Of a DNA stretch of 31,806 nucleotides, positions 1 through 9,264 are shown one piece after another. Each line of letters starts with the position of its first letter. Position 1 is the first letter of the stretch. The DNA is from Perkinsus marinus ATCC 50983 (Eukaryota > Perkinsozoa > Perkinsida > Perkinsidae), in contig NW_003206811.1 in NCBI RefSeq assembly GCF_000006405.1, positions 20,464 to 52,269 of the forward strand, written 5' to 3'. The notes below the pieces were generated by a model. It did not search any database, was not told where the DNA came from, and was given only the letters and a program-made list of their open reading frames with translations. A program made the translations under genes and the position numbers.

Positions 1-266
1 ATTCCTTAGAAGAACGACTCGCTCTCAGCAGTTCGGGTTTCGGGTTTACCATTCAGCTGGTCTTCTTTGGATTCTGTACATCTCCCCGTTTTCGTTGAGT
101 TGATTTTCAAATATAATTCAGTTTTCACTTTAAAAAATTTCATATTATTATCAAAAATAATAATGAAATTAGGAAGACTCCTGAGCATTCTGGCAGCATC
201 GCGGATGACCTACTCGACGACCAACACCTCTCGAGTGTATCACAAGAGGATTCGTATGGTGTGCGT
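1..266. other. upstream region of the Amt gene, no assigned gene
   Basis: No recognisable domain is encoded here. It holds the region before the first usable ATG of the transporter and could be 5' UTR, an earlier intron or a small upstream exon. A stretch ending in TTTGTAG just before position 271 could be a splice acceptor, so the true first exon may lie further left or outside the window. Confidence 0.4.
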
Positions 267-3200
267 ATGTGTATTTGTAGGTCACTTGAGGGAGTTATGG
301 TAGGGGTAAATAAAGAGGAATTGCAAAAGACTATTAATCTGTTGATTGATCATAAAATAGCTGCTGAATTGAAAGTGAGAAAAAAGATACGTTTATGGGA
401 AAAAATCTTCGCTGTGCGCAATCAGGGAGTTCAGGAAGAGAACGCCAGACTACGGGAGGAGCTCGATGACAATCGAAGGTATCTTAGGTTGCCGCGTGCA
501 AGATTCAAAGTAGGTCCGAAAATGTACCATATTTTTCTCAGGGCATTTGAGGAAGACTCCAAATCTCGACGACTTTACTACTTGACCGAGTCGAAGCAAA
601 CTGATGTGGTCACTGGTCAGCTCACGAGTACGATGTGGAGGATCCTCACTGGAGCTATGATCATGTTCATGCAGGTGAGAACAAGGATTCATTTAGTTCC
701 TCCCAGGGTGTTTATGTTATGACATTTACATGGAAAACTGATTGAAGAATTATGTGTTCCTCGCCATACGTGGAAAATTAAAAATGAAATCTCCTCCGAA
801 AACACTAGTGAAAAAACACATTTCACGACTACTGCATATCGCGCGTTTTTCACAGAGTTTTACGCCACTTCACGTAAAACGGATCGTGAAACACTCTATT
901 ACATATCACTGAATATTTCTATTGCCATATCTAGGAACTGCTATCGCCTTGAGAAAATAACGTTCCCAGGCTTTGAAAACAATGAGGAAACATTTTCCTA
1001 TTTGAAAAATGTGGGAAATTCAAAACTAGTCCCCCCATCACCCGTACCACTCCTCTGCCAACTCATCAGGCCGGGTTTGCAATGCTGGAGGCCGGCTCCG
1101 TACGCGTCTACAATGTCCAGGCCATCCTCATGAAGAATCTACTAGATCTATGCATAAGTAGAATCACATAAAAAGTAACCCCAAGGATTCGCTTCTCGCA
1201 GGTCCAATCGTATGGTGGATCATGGGGTGGGGTCTTGCGTTTGGCTACGTCGTCGATCCTCTTACTGGAGAGCTCACTAGTGGCACTGAATTCAGCGGTG
1301 GGTGGCAGTGTTTGCGAAATATATATTTGACCTCCTCAGCTGAGTATATAAGTTCGCATAAACTGATGAGAAATTTCCATATTGTCACTAAAAAATGTAT
1401 TACTACTTCGGTAATTTTCAGGTGGCAGTGGTTATGCTGGTACGGGGCTTACCGAGTACTGCATCGAATTTGACGCTATCACTGGTGACTGTATGGATGA
1501 GGCTCCTGCTCCTCTCGGGAAACCCAAGTTCAACCCCGACGAGTTCTTCTTTTTCTGGACATTTTCCGCGGCTGCGTCTACTATTGTTAGTGGGGGAGTT
1601 GCTGAAAGGGTGAGTTTCTTAATTTCATGGCGAGTGACGGAATCAGTGTTGTATTTTAGTAAAGAGATATACGTTATGATGAGTTTCCTCACTTTTTTAG
1701 GAATTTGCACCCACGAATTCGTGTAGAAATATTAAAAAATCAACAAGAAATTCCTCCAAAATTTTCTCGTAATTTTCATATTGTCATCAACACACGTTGG
1801 TGACCGTATGAATATTTTCTCACCCTGTTAATGACATCTATAGTATTCAGCTACATTGGGCGAAATTTGTCTTCTGTTCGACAAATTTGAACTTGCCTTT
1901 CCGAATTCATAAATTTCATTTATCTAATTACGAAAATCGAACTGTCATTTCGAATTTGAACTTTCATTTCGTGAGAAACTCCTTTGGCTCGTCGAAAATC
2001 AAATTTTTTTCGTCAAATTTCTTTTTTCAATTGCTGAATTTGAGATTGAAAAAGTGTAGACATATCTATAATATTATGAATATAAACTGCAAGTTTCCTC
2101 ACTACATTGTACAAAAAAAGAAAAGTGTACAAAAATCAAGGAAAAATTTTCCAGAATTTCCTTATTTTCACCACTACATGTAGTTGACCATGTGCATATA
2201 CTCCCCCTCAACACAGGACGATTTCATCTCAGGTTCGCTGTTCATCGTACTTTCTGTTCTCATCGGTTATGTCTGGTTTTATCTACCCCGTGCTCGTAGC
2301 CTGGCTCTGGAGCGGTCACGGTTGGCTCAGTAAACCCACAGATGGTTTAGATGCAACTTATTACGATTTTGCCGGTAATTTTATTTTCCGGAAAAAATTT
2401 TCTCGGAAAATTTTCTCTTCGGGCAGGTTCTGGAGTCGTTCATGTTACGGGAGGAATCGCCGCTTTGGTCGGCGCGAAAATTCTGGGCCCGAGAAAAGGG
2501 CGATTCGATGAGATGGTGGATCAAACAGAATTCATCCCACATTCGATACCGCTGATCGTTCTGGGTAATCCGAAGGTCCCTGGTTCGAACCCCACGGCCT
2601 GCATTTTTAAGGTACGATGATTTTATGGTTCGGTTGGATCGGCTTTAACGCTGGGTCTACCAGCAGTATGGTGTCCACAGTCGACGCTGATAAGGCTGCT
2701 CGCTCTGCTATGAACACAGTTCTTTCGGGGGCCTCAGGTGAGATGGATCGAAAAATAAAAAATGTAAAATTGAAGTTTTTTTCTTCTGAAAACTGCAAAA
2801 AGAGCCCCGCATCAAATCGCTTAGTGGGAAAAATCACTTGAGCAAACGAATTTTAGGATTTCATATTTCGCGTTTGTATGAAAAAATATAAATTTATACC
2901 GTAAAAATATTGCCGAAAATCTTAACCAGTTTTTATGAAAAAGATTGTATTTTCTTTGTTGTTGGATTTTACATTTTTCGCACATAGTAGATATGTGGTT
3001 GTGAATGTGTCGAGTTTGAAAATAGTTGTTGTGGATAGTTTGTAGTAGTTTTTATGAAAAACGTAAAAATCTTTGTAGAGGTGAGGCCTAGCATTTTGGC
3101 AAGAGGGCTATAGTTGTATTTATTTTTAGTATAATATTATAGATTCATTCAATGGAGTTTCGCCATCCTAGTGATATGAAAAATATATTTCACGACTACT

Positions 3201-4653
3201 GATGCATATCACCGCGAATAAAATCGCGTTTTCCACCGAGTTTTATGATGCCACTTCGCGTAAAACGGGTAGTCGTGAAAGTCCAGTGTTTGAAAAATTG
3301 AAGACAGCTATTCTTGATACAATCACCTCTATGGTGTTGGTGAAATTATTGTTGATTTCCGAACATGCTTACCATAATTTCTTCTTTGGACGCGGCTCGG
3401 CCGTGTAGACCCTATAGCCGCCAATTTGGGCATCGAGAGTAGTCATCCCTCGTTACATACCATAATTTCTACAACTCCCAAAGGGAAGCGAACATGTATC
3501 ACTCTCAGGTGGATTCACCCTATTCGTGATCCGTCTCGTTTTCTTCAACATGTATGACGTCGCCGGTGTATGCAACGGTTGTCTTGCTGGTTTGGTAGGA
3601 ATATTCGATTCCCGTCCGAATGGTGAAATTCAAAATGAGTGTGGGAAGATTCTCATTGATTCTATGTCACATTTTTACCCGAGTTTGTATGTAAATTTGT
3701 ATAGTTAGTGAGGAAACTCTCGAAACATATATTCCTCCAACACTGAAGTTTGCGACCCGTTTTACGTGAACTCGGTGAAAAAGGCGATTCTATTCGCGGT
3801 GATATGCATCAGTAGTCGTGAAATATATTTTTCGTATCACGGCTGCCCGTGAAACTCCAATATTGAAGTCAGGTTTCCATCACGGCTGGGTCGGCTAACG
3901 TATCATCATTCAGCGCGTTAATCATCGGCATCATAGGAGGGTGTCTGTAAGAAAATTTCCCAGATCATAAATTTTCCTAAACTTTTTTTCTCAGTTACCA
4001 AACTGCTTCCCGAGTCGTTGCATCACGACACATCGACGATCCCATTGACGCGTTTGCTGTGCATGGTATGAGTGGAATTTGGGGAACTATAGCGTGCGTG
4101 CTGTTTGATAACGGCAGTGGCTTCAGGTGAGTATCATAATTTTTTATCATCGCAATTTTTCCGTTTTTTCAGTGTTTTTGGACCAGCAGGAATCACTCGT
4201 ATCGGGCCGAACAACTACGAGGCTTCGGTAAACGTCGGGACGCAACTAGGGGTAATCTTCAGGTGACTTCCCTCGAATAAGTTTGTACGTTTTTCAGGTG
4301 AATCTTTTAGGATTGTTGATGATAATATTATGGTCAGCATCTTGGAGCGCTGCTGTATTCCTCGTATTTAGGAAGGTGAGTTTTTCCCATTTTTTGATCG
4401 CCAATTTTTGCTTCAGTTTGACCTTTTACACGCCACTGAGGAGAATGAAGTTTTCGCGCCCGACGATTATATGCAATTCTCATCGAGGAGGAAACCGGGG
4501 GCAGTTCATCCGGATGATGACGACTCTGATTATTCGGAAAGGAAATCGAACAAGTCGCATTTATCGAACAACTCCAACAGGAATAACAACAGTCGGGCGC
4601 TGAAGAGATCGTTGGACGGTTCGAGAGATGAGGTTGAGGAAGATGAAGATTAG
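267..4653 (+). CDS. AMT: Ammonium transporter (Amt/MEP/Rh family), 13 exons
   Basis: Membrane channel/transporter for ammonium. Exons read from splice phase and family similarity: 267-674, 1070-1157, 1202-1297, 1422-1609, 2233-2374, 2427-2564, 2612-2737, 3509-3594, 3873-3946, 3995-4126, 4173-4251, 4298-4375, 4417-4653; every junction is GT-AG and keeps phase. Family blocks in order: AGFAMLEAG (exon 2), GWGLAFG (exon 3), FFFFWTF and SGGVAER (exon 4), SGFIYP (exon 5), GSGVVHVTGG with the first pore histidine (exon 6), LWFGWIGFNAGS (exon 7), AVHGMSGIWGT with the second pore histidine (exon 10). The C-terminus is acidic and Ser/Asn-rich, probably cytosolic. About 100 residues before the first membrane helix are charged and heptad-like, unusual for Amt. 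The start is uncertain: ATGs at 267 and 297 are both possible, and an upstream exon is not excluded. Introns 1, 7 and 8 are long because they carry MITE-like insertions; seven of the others are 41-52 nt. Confidence 0.9.
800..897 (+). repeat. MITE-like inverted-repeat element, degraded copy
   Basis: Lies in Amt intron 1. It matches the core of the family best seen at 7953-8097: ACACTAGTGAAAAA, TTTCACGACTACTGCATATC, then TTTTACGCC and CGTAAAACGG as an internal inverted repeat, ending GTGAAAC. The outer TGGAGTTTCA terminus is missing at the left, so the copy is partial. Confidence 0.7.
2565..2611 (+). other. 47-nt Amt intron carrying a tRNA T-arm/B-box-like sequence
   Basis: Intron 6 of the transporter, defined by GT-AG ends and an exact codon join (Leu-Gly-Thr-Met across the junction). 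It contains GGTTCGAACCCC, which fits the Pol III B-box/T-arm consensus, followed by ACGGCC as a tRNA 3' half might be. No complete tRNA can be folded, so it is a remnant at most. Confidence 0.55.
3153..3285 (+). repeat. MITE-like inverted-repeat element in Amt intron 7
   Basis: Begins TGGAGTTTC and ends GAAAGTCCA, with the internal GCATATCACCGCGAATAAAA and CGTAAAACGG blocks of the family. The paralogous intron in the second Amt copy (around 13450-13475) lacks it, while sequence on both sides is alignable, so this is a filled/empty-site pair. Confidence 0.8.
3744..3859 (-). repeat. MITE-like inverted-repeat element in Amt intron 8
   Basis: Reverse orientation copy: opens TGAAGTTTGCGACCCG and closes GTGAAACTCCA just before the exon 9 acceptor. 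The same insertion is present at the equivalent place in the second Amt copy (13895-14022), so it was there before the duplication. Confidence 0.8.
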
Positions 4654-4918
4654 CAGTGGAATTGACGCTTAGAAAAGATGTGAATACTATTACCATAATG
4701 TGAATGTTGTTATTCATGATGATTACAAGTTGTTGACAATACCAGAATATGCTTGCGTGAGAGTTTAAAGTCCAACAACACCTATCGATGCACGAGAGAT
4801 CAGTTCTCTCTGACGCCCACAGGGCGAGGTAATTCCTTTCCCTCTCTGTTGATAGATGTGTCATTCGGAAGAACAATTAATTCCCTTCGATTGAGCTGAG
4901 AAAATAATATCTTTAAAA
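4654..4918. other. 3' flank of the Amt gene
   Basis: Alignable almost base for base with 14819-15084 behind the second Amt copy. No ORF of note. It probably contains the 3' UTR; no polyadenylation signal can be named with confidence. Confidence 0.6.
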
Positions 4919-5172
4919 GTTGTTATCTGCACTCGACTCACACCCCTTACATGGATAACCGTTCCCTATACCACTACACCAACTGCTCTATACTGACTCA
5001 GTAAGGAGCAGTTGGTGTAGTGGTACTGAGTATTACTGAGTATACCCGTCGATTACACAAGGACTGTGGGTTGGATTCCCCTCTACTAACCCTATATACT
5101 ACACCTTCGAGAGGAAGGAATGGAGTAACAATCGCGGGCTGAGCCCGCCGGGCTCGATCCTCAGCCCCGGCC
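4919..5172. repeat. head-to-head tRNA-derived (SINE-like) repeats
   Basis: Two tRNA-like heads face away from each other. An exact 20-bp inverted repeat (4969-4988 and 5006-5025, spacer 17 nt) holds GGTGTAGTGGTA, resembling a Pol III A-box, on both strands. The plus-strand unit continues to a B-box-like CTCGATCC near 5153-5160. No standard cloverleaf closes, so these are called SINE-like, not tRNA genes. An orthologous pair lies at 15085-15335. Downstream the sequence to 5272 is alignable with 15336-15420. Confidence 0.6.
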
Positions 5173-5272
5173 CTTTTCGGTATCCTCATGTTATATACGG
5201 ATCTTTTAAATACATGGTACATGTTATATTAGTAAATACCCCTTAAGAGATTTCCTTCCTATAAACACTTTT

Positions 5273-7237
5273 GCTAGTGAGTGATGGTTACGAAGTAATC
5301 AAGTTTAGTTACAAGACCAGAGTCAACGGTGCGGAAACAACCACACAAAAAAATCGAGAGCGCGGTAACTTGTGTCGTCGGCGAGCGAAGTAGACCGTTA
5401 CAGTACGGCATATTTACGATTGCGAGAAACATCTAGGAGGCTTTTCGTAGCCTGTACTCCAGGCCAGTTGTGAGTAGCTCGTGGTACATGTATACCTTCC
5501 CCTCCGCAGTTGCGACGCGGGCTCGTTTATCTTCTCCATTTATTTAACCAATGGACGGTGCTCCTGATAGGAGCGGCAATATTGACATTCGCGTCGAAGA
5601 CAACAATGGCGGCCACGATCTCGTCGGCGGCGACAACGGCAACCAACATGAAGCTGCGCGCGCAGCGCCTGTGCAGTTCTACCAACCGGACGAGGATGTG
5701 GTTGCCATGGTAAACGCTCTAGCCGCCTCCCCCGAGATCGCCGCTGAAGTCATCCACTCCCTGGGGAGCAATGGCCTGACTTCCCCGCAGCTGGTCGGCT
5801 CGTTGTCCTCGACTTCCGTGACAAGGGTAACTAATCATCTTTCCATCGCCGCGGCCGCCACACTTGAGTCCTTGGCTGAGGAACTAGGCGCCATAATCCG
5901 CAAGAGGCGTAAACTTCATGCCGAATCCGACGCTATCACCCAAAGGTCGACGGTGCAAGTTGAGGCTATAATCAACCATTCGATCAAGAACTACCACTCT
6001 CCCGTCCCACCAAGCCTCTTCTACGGAATCTCTTCCTCGGTCATCACCGCCGTCAGCAATACGAAGAATGGCTGCTATGTACCATTCAAGGATATCATGG
6101 AGAAGCCGGAGTTGCCTAGTGAGGGTCTGCCCGACTTCAAGCAGAAAAGACAGTCTTATGGCGGTCTCTCTACGAGCCCGGTGATGAAAGTTAAGTATCC
6201 GAATTCTAGTACGGAATGGTCCTTATGTTTGCTACGGTTCGTTCTACTCGTTGCTGGTACAGTAGACCCGAAGGTTCTCTCTCCGGTCGACATCCTAGCC
6301 TACAGCGCACGTATCCTAACCCTGGCGAGGTCTATGCCTTTGGTGACCATTCTCGTCTACGACGACCGCTATCGTCGCGGGGTGGCAGCTGTCATGGCTG
6401 CCAATGCCCAATTCTCATTGCACCAGTGCTTTCTGACCGGCACCAATCCGGCACTACTCGCCGAAGTCGTCAGTTCTTCACTGCGTTCCGCCAACCACAT
6501 GAGAGCTCCTGCCGCGATTGGCAGTAGAGGTCGTAGTAGAGGCTCTACTGCGAGTCGCGGCGACTCGCAGCGGCGCAAGGCCTGTAGGAACTTCGCAGGA
6601 GGTACATGTACGTGGGGTGATAGGTGCAGGTACGCACACGATCTATCGGTTAAGCCCAACTCGAGCTCAACGGAGCATCCCCAGGCCGACTCGGCACGTA
6701 GCCGAAAGCGCCCCACCAAGCAGGCAGACAAGCCAAGTTCCTAATAGGAATTCCTATGCTGGGGGTAAGCCTGACCAATAATCACCGACTAGTTATCGGA
6801 GGCAATGTTGCCGTATCTCTCGTGTATCGTCTCTACTACGTAATAGAGTCTATGATGCATCGCGAGTCTGAGCATCATATGAGTTCGCTCTGAGTAGACG
6901 ATCGTTCTAGTGGCTACGAAAGCCAGAATATTTATCGTTAATCAGCATTTCGTTAATGCTCAGGTGGTTGGTTTCCAGTGCGCTTACGTCCGTGGAATCG
7001 GAGCGTCGTGCTCCACGAGTAACTAGTCACAATGACAGCAAAAGGCCCTCAGTCGGTCAGCACGTCAGAGAACTGTTGATTGATGGCTCAAAGCTGAGGT
7101 GAGATATCAATGAGGCCCAAGGATATCGGGACGGGACCGGGTTGCTAGCGGCCCTACCGTCCGTAGCGACTACCGGAAAGTGTCCACAACTCTCCTTATG
7201 TCGAGTTCAGAGACACATCACGTTATAGGACAACCAC
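5273..7237 (+). mobile_element. Retroelement fragment with a Gag-like frame (LTR or tyrosine-recombinase retrotransposon kin)
   Basis: This segment has no counterpart in the second Amt-kinase block, where about 2.4 kb of intergenic and kinase sequence stands instead. It carries a single long frame of Gag type and no recognisable reverse transcriptase, RNase H, integrase or recombinase. No terminal repeats or target duplication were found by eye, so the ends given are simply the points where homology with the other block stops. Treated as a fossil: the Gag-like part looks whole, while the element as a whole is incomplete. Age cannot be estimated from one copy. Confidence 0.5.
5551..6744 (+). 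CDS. Gag-like protein with C-terminal CCCH zinc finger (retroelement)
   Basis: A 397-residue frame. The middle third is helical, with a block (ILTLARSMPL then YDDRYRRG) resembling the conserved core of Gag-like ORF1 proteins in several retrotransposon groups, including DIRS-type ones. Near the C-terminus is a C-x7-C-x5-C-x3-H finger (CRNFAGGTC followed by CRYAH), flanked by Arg/Ser-rich basic stretches suited to nucleic-acid binding. It starts at the ATG after a GC-rich leader. It is noticeably more GC-rich than the flanking Amt introns, consistent with a separate origin. Family assignment below 'Gag-like' is uncertain; a host CCCH RNA-binding protein is the alternative. Confidence 0.55.
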   Translation: MDGAPDRSGNIDIRVEDNNGGHDLVGGDNGNQHEAARAAPVQFYQPDEDVVAMVNALAASPEIAAEVIHSLGSNGLTSPQLVGSLSSTSVTRVTNHLSIAAAATLESLAEELGAIIRKRRKLHAESDAITQRSTVQVEAIINHSIKNYHSPVPPSLFYGISSSVITAVSNTKNGCYVPFKDIMEKPELPSEGLPDFKQKRQSYGGLSTSPVMKVKYPNSSTEWSLCLLRFVLLVAGTVDPKVLSPVDILAYSARILTLARSMPLVTILVYDDRYRRGVAAVMAANAQFSLHQCFLTGTNPALLAEVVSSSLRSANHMRAPAAIGSRGRSRGSTASRGDSQRRKACRNFAGGTCTWGDRCRYAHDLSVKPNSSSTEHPQADSARSRKRPTKQADKPSS

Positions 7238-7952
7238 ATGTCACCAACACATCTGCATATTTTACCGCACCTCAATGTTGTATCGCATTCACCCTTTCTT
7301 ACACATGCTTCGGGCAGTCATTGGTATCATATCAAACCCTTCCCGATCTGCTAGTATCAACTTCGACAATCTAAACAAAAACATAAAAATAATAACTGAA
7401 ATAATAATAATTGAAATTCACCAATAAATTTCTCGGTTTCAAATCTCTATGGACGACTCCAGCTGAGTAAAAGTATCTGAAATTCATATCAATTACTCCT
7501 ACACGAGTATTGATATATTACTTAACACCATGTAGCACTTGGTAGAGGAAAAAAATACATTGCTCTGAACGAAAAAAAAGCATTGGTTTTCACCCTAATG
7601 TTAGAATTTTCATAATAGAGCGAAAATTCTTCAAGGGAATTTTGGGGAACTAATGATAATTTTAACCTAAGTTATAAGAAAATTTTCAAGTAGAAATCCT
7701 TCAAGAAAAGTTCGGCAAATTGATGTTAATTTCACCCAAAATCATATGTGAATTTTCATAGGAAACAACAGTTTCTAGAATTACCTTTGTGAGATTTTGT
7801 TTCGTCTTCAGAAGCGCTCCTAGATCTGTTTCGAACAAATCGGTTACGATGCAGACGTGGGTGAAATCGTGGACTCCACCAAAAGTCATAATTGAATCTG
7901 CGGGAAAACTGTTATAATACTAATTTTAACCTCACTCAATTTCAACCTCACG
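7238..7952 (-). pseudogene. Fragment of a MAP-kinase-like gene (four exons), copy of 17813-18652
   Basis: Matches the middle of the kinase gene at 16017-19748, including introns. Exons in transcription order: 7785-7897 (hinge and helix D, VCIVTDLFETDLG, intact and the same 113-nt length as its partner), 7522-7564 (43 nt against 44 in the partner, so the frame would shift), an exon starting at 7476 with [10 protein letters not shown], and 7303-7370 (68 nt, same length). The HRD exon has lost the codons for the C-terminal KICDFG part; AT-rich intron sequence follows directly. No exons for the rest of the kinase lie on either side. This is a decayed duplicate, not a working kinase. Its donor GTAAGA at 7302 helps place the ambiguous donor of the full gene. 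Confidence 0.85.
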
Positions 7953-8097
7953 ACAGTGGAGTTTCATCCTAGTGATGTGAAGAACACTAGTGAAAAACAT
8001 ATCTCACGGCTACTGCATATCACCGCGAATAAAATCGCGTTTTTCACCGAGTTTTACGGCGCTTTGCGTAAAACGGGTTGTCGTGAAACTCCACTGT
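7953..8097 (+). repeat. MITE-like inverted-repeat element, best-preserved copy
   Basis: 145 bp with perfect 14-bp terminal inverted repeats (ACAGTGGAGTTTCA at the left, its complement at the right). Inside are the palindrome CACTAGTG, the motif GCATATCACCGCGAATAAAA, and a second nested inverted repeat GTTTTACG/CGTAAAAC. No coding capacity. The partner kinase intron has the same insertion (18653 to the gap), so it predates the duplication. Confidence 0.85.
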
Positions 8098-8691
8098 AAT
8101 TCCACGTTTCCTGGGCCTCGTTAGCACGGCCTATGGCCGTGCTGGTTCCCCTCCGGTCTACAGTAGACCGGAGACCTTTAGTGTCACTGTTTATTACTGA
8201 TATATCAAGTTCTCGTTGTAGTTTTTTTGGTTGAGGGTCGAAGGATGAAATCTAGGACAGTTCAGCAACATTAGCATTTGCTAAGCATTCGATCGCAGAC
8301 ATGTAGATCAACGAATTCTACGCATTCGGAGGTATGTTAGGGTTGGGACCCAACCGTTGGGTCGATTGCGGCAGGTCCTGGGAGCTTGATATTGGACAGG
8401 GGGCCGAAGGTCTGCGGAGATTCCATCTCAGACTCTTCCCAGAAGTTTACTCACTTTTGACCCGAAAACCACCCACGGGACCGGCCGCAACTATTGATAA
8501 GTGCGGTATTACGTAACTCGCATACGCTCTATGGCTCAGCAACCCCTTGCTGGGTGGGGAAGGCGGGGGTGAAGTATCTTATTTCCTTCCTTAAAGGGCC
8601 ACCCGGGCTTTTGCTTACGTTCGACCCAGAATAGTAGACCCAGTTAACTAGAATACAAAGTGAAGTATAACTCGGCCAACTCTTTGTTGTA
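8098..8691. other. non-coding stretch rich in small perfect hairpins
   Basis: No recognisable gene; a 60-codon frame at 8334-8516 has no family features. Three compact inverted repeats are visible: 8123-8143 (9-bp arms, 3-nt loop), 8151-8173 (11-bp arms, single-base centre) and 8341-8363 (two overlapping repeats with 7- and 8-bp arms, each with a single-base centre). Confidence 0.6.
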
Positions 8692-9126
8692 AACCTAGCC
8701 GATATTGTCACAATATCATTGTGCATCGCAGGAAGGTTTTCAGTCTTGACAACAAATAGGTTATGGAATATTTATCCATGTTTTGAGTTCCATTCATCGG
8801 CCATAGTACGACTTACGAGTGACTCACGACAGCCACGAAGCTTCTCCGTCAAAGAATCTCTGATAGGCGCGATGGTCGCCATTGGTGTAGAGTAGTATAT
8901 ATCAACTACCATTGCTGGTTAATTCATATTAACGTGGATGAGCAGCAGCTACGGCAGTCTCTGAAAGTCCCGTTTTATGAGATATCCCGTGATCATGATG
9001 AATCTTGATTTATGATTCGAATCTAGATATCCATGATAACTTATCCTGGACAAGTGATGTTGCGCAAAGAGGTACAATTCTTCCCACCAATCCGACTTCT
9101 CTATTCACCGTCGAAGAGGATCAGAG

Positions 9127-9180
9127 CCTCTGGTCCACAGCCTCTGGTCCACAGCCTCTGGTCCACAGCCTCTGGTCCAG
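9127..9180 (+). repeat. 14-bp tandem repeat, about four units
   Basis: Unit CCTCTGGTCCACAG repeated three times plus a partial fourth. The paralogous flank (near 12260) has a single unit, so the expansion is specific to this copy. Confidence 0.9.
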
Positions 9181-9264
9181 AGGCCATGTTCGTCTCCAAA
9201 TGCAGCGTTTAGTCCAACGCCGGCCCCGCATACGGCAGCAGCTATGCCAAATCTATTCGTCCCG

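Noticed and set aside
4334-4876. 180-codon minus-strand frame
   Set aside because: It lies opposite Amt exons 12-13 and their flank, whose coding sense and splice phases are clear. Shadow frame.
4969-5172. Possible tRNA genes at 4969-5172, 15085-15335 and 21180-21300
   Set aside because: A- and B-box-like sequences are present, but acceptor, T and anticodon stems do not pair and box spacing is odd. SINE-like remnants fit better.
8334-8516. Remnant of a second subtilisin gene upstream of the flank repeat
   Set aside because: Looked for triad motifs because an array was suspected; none are present in 8098-8691.
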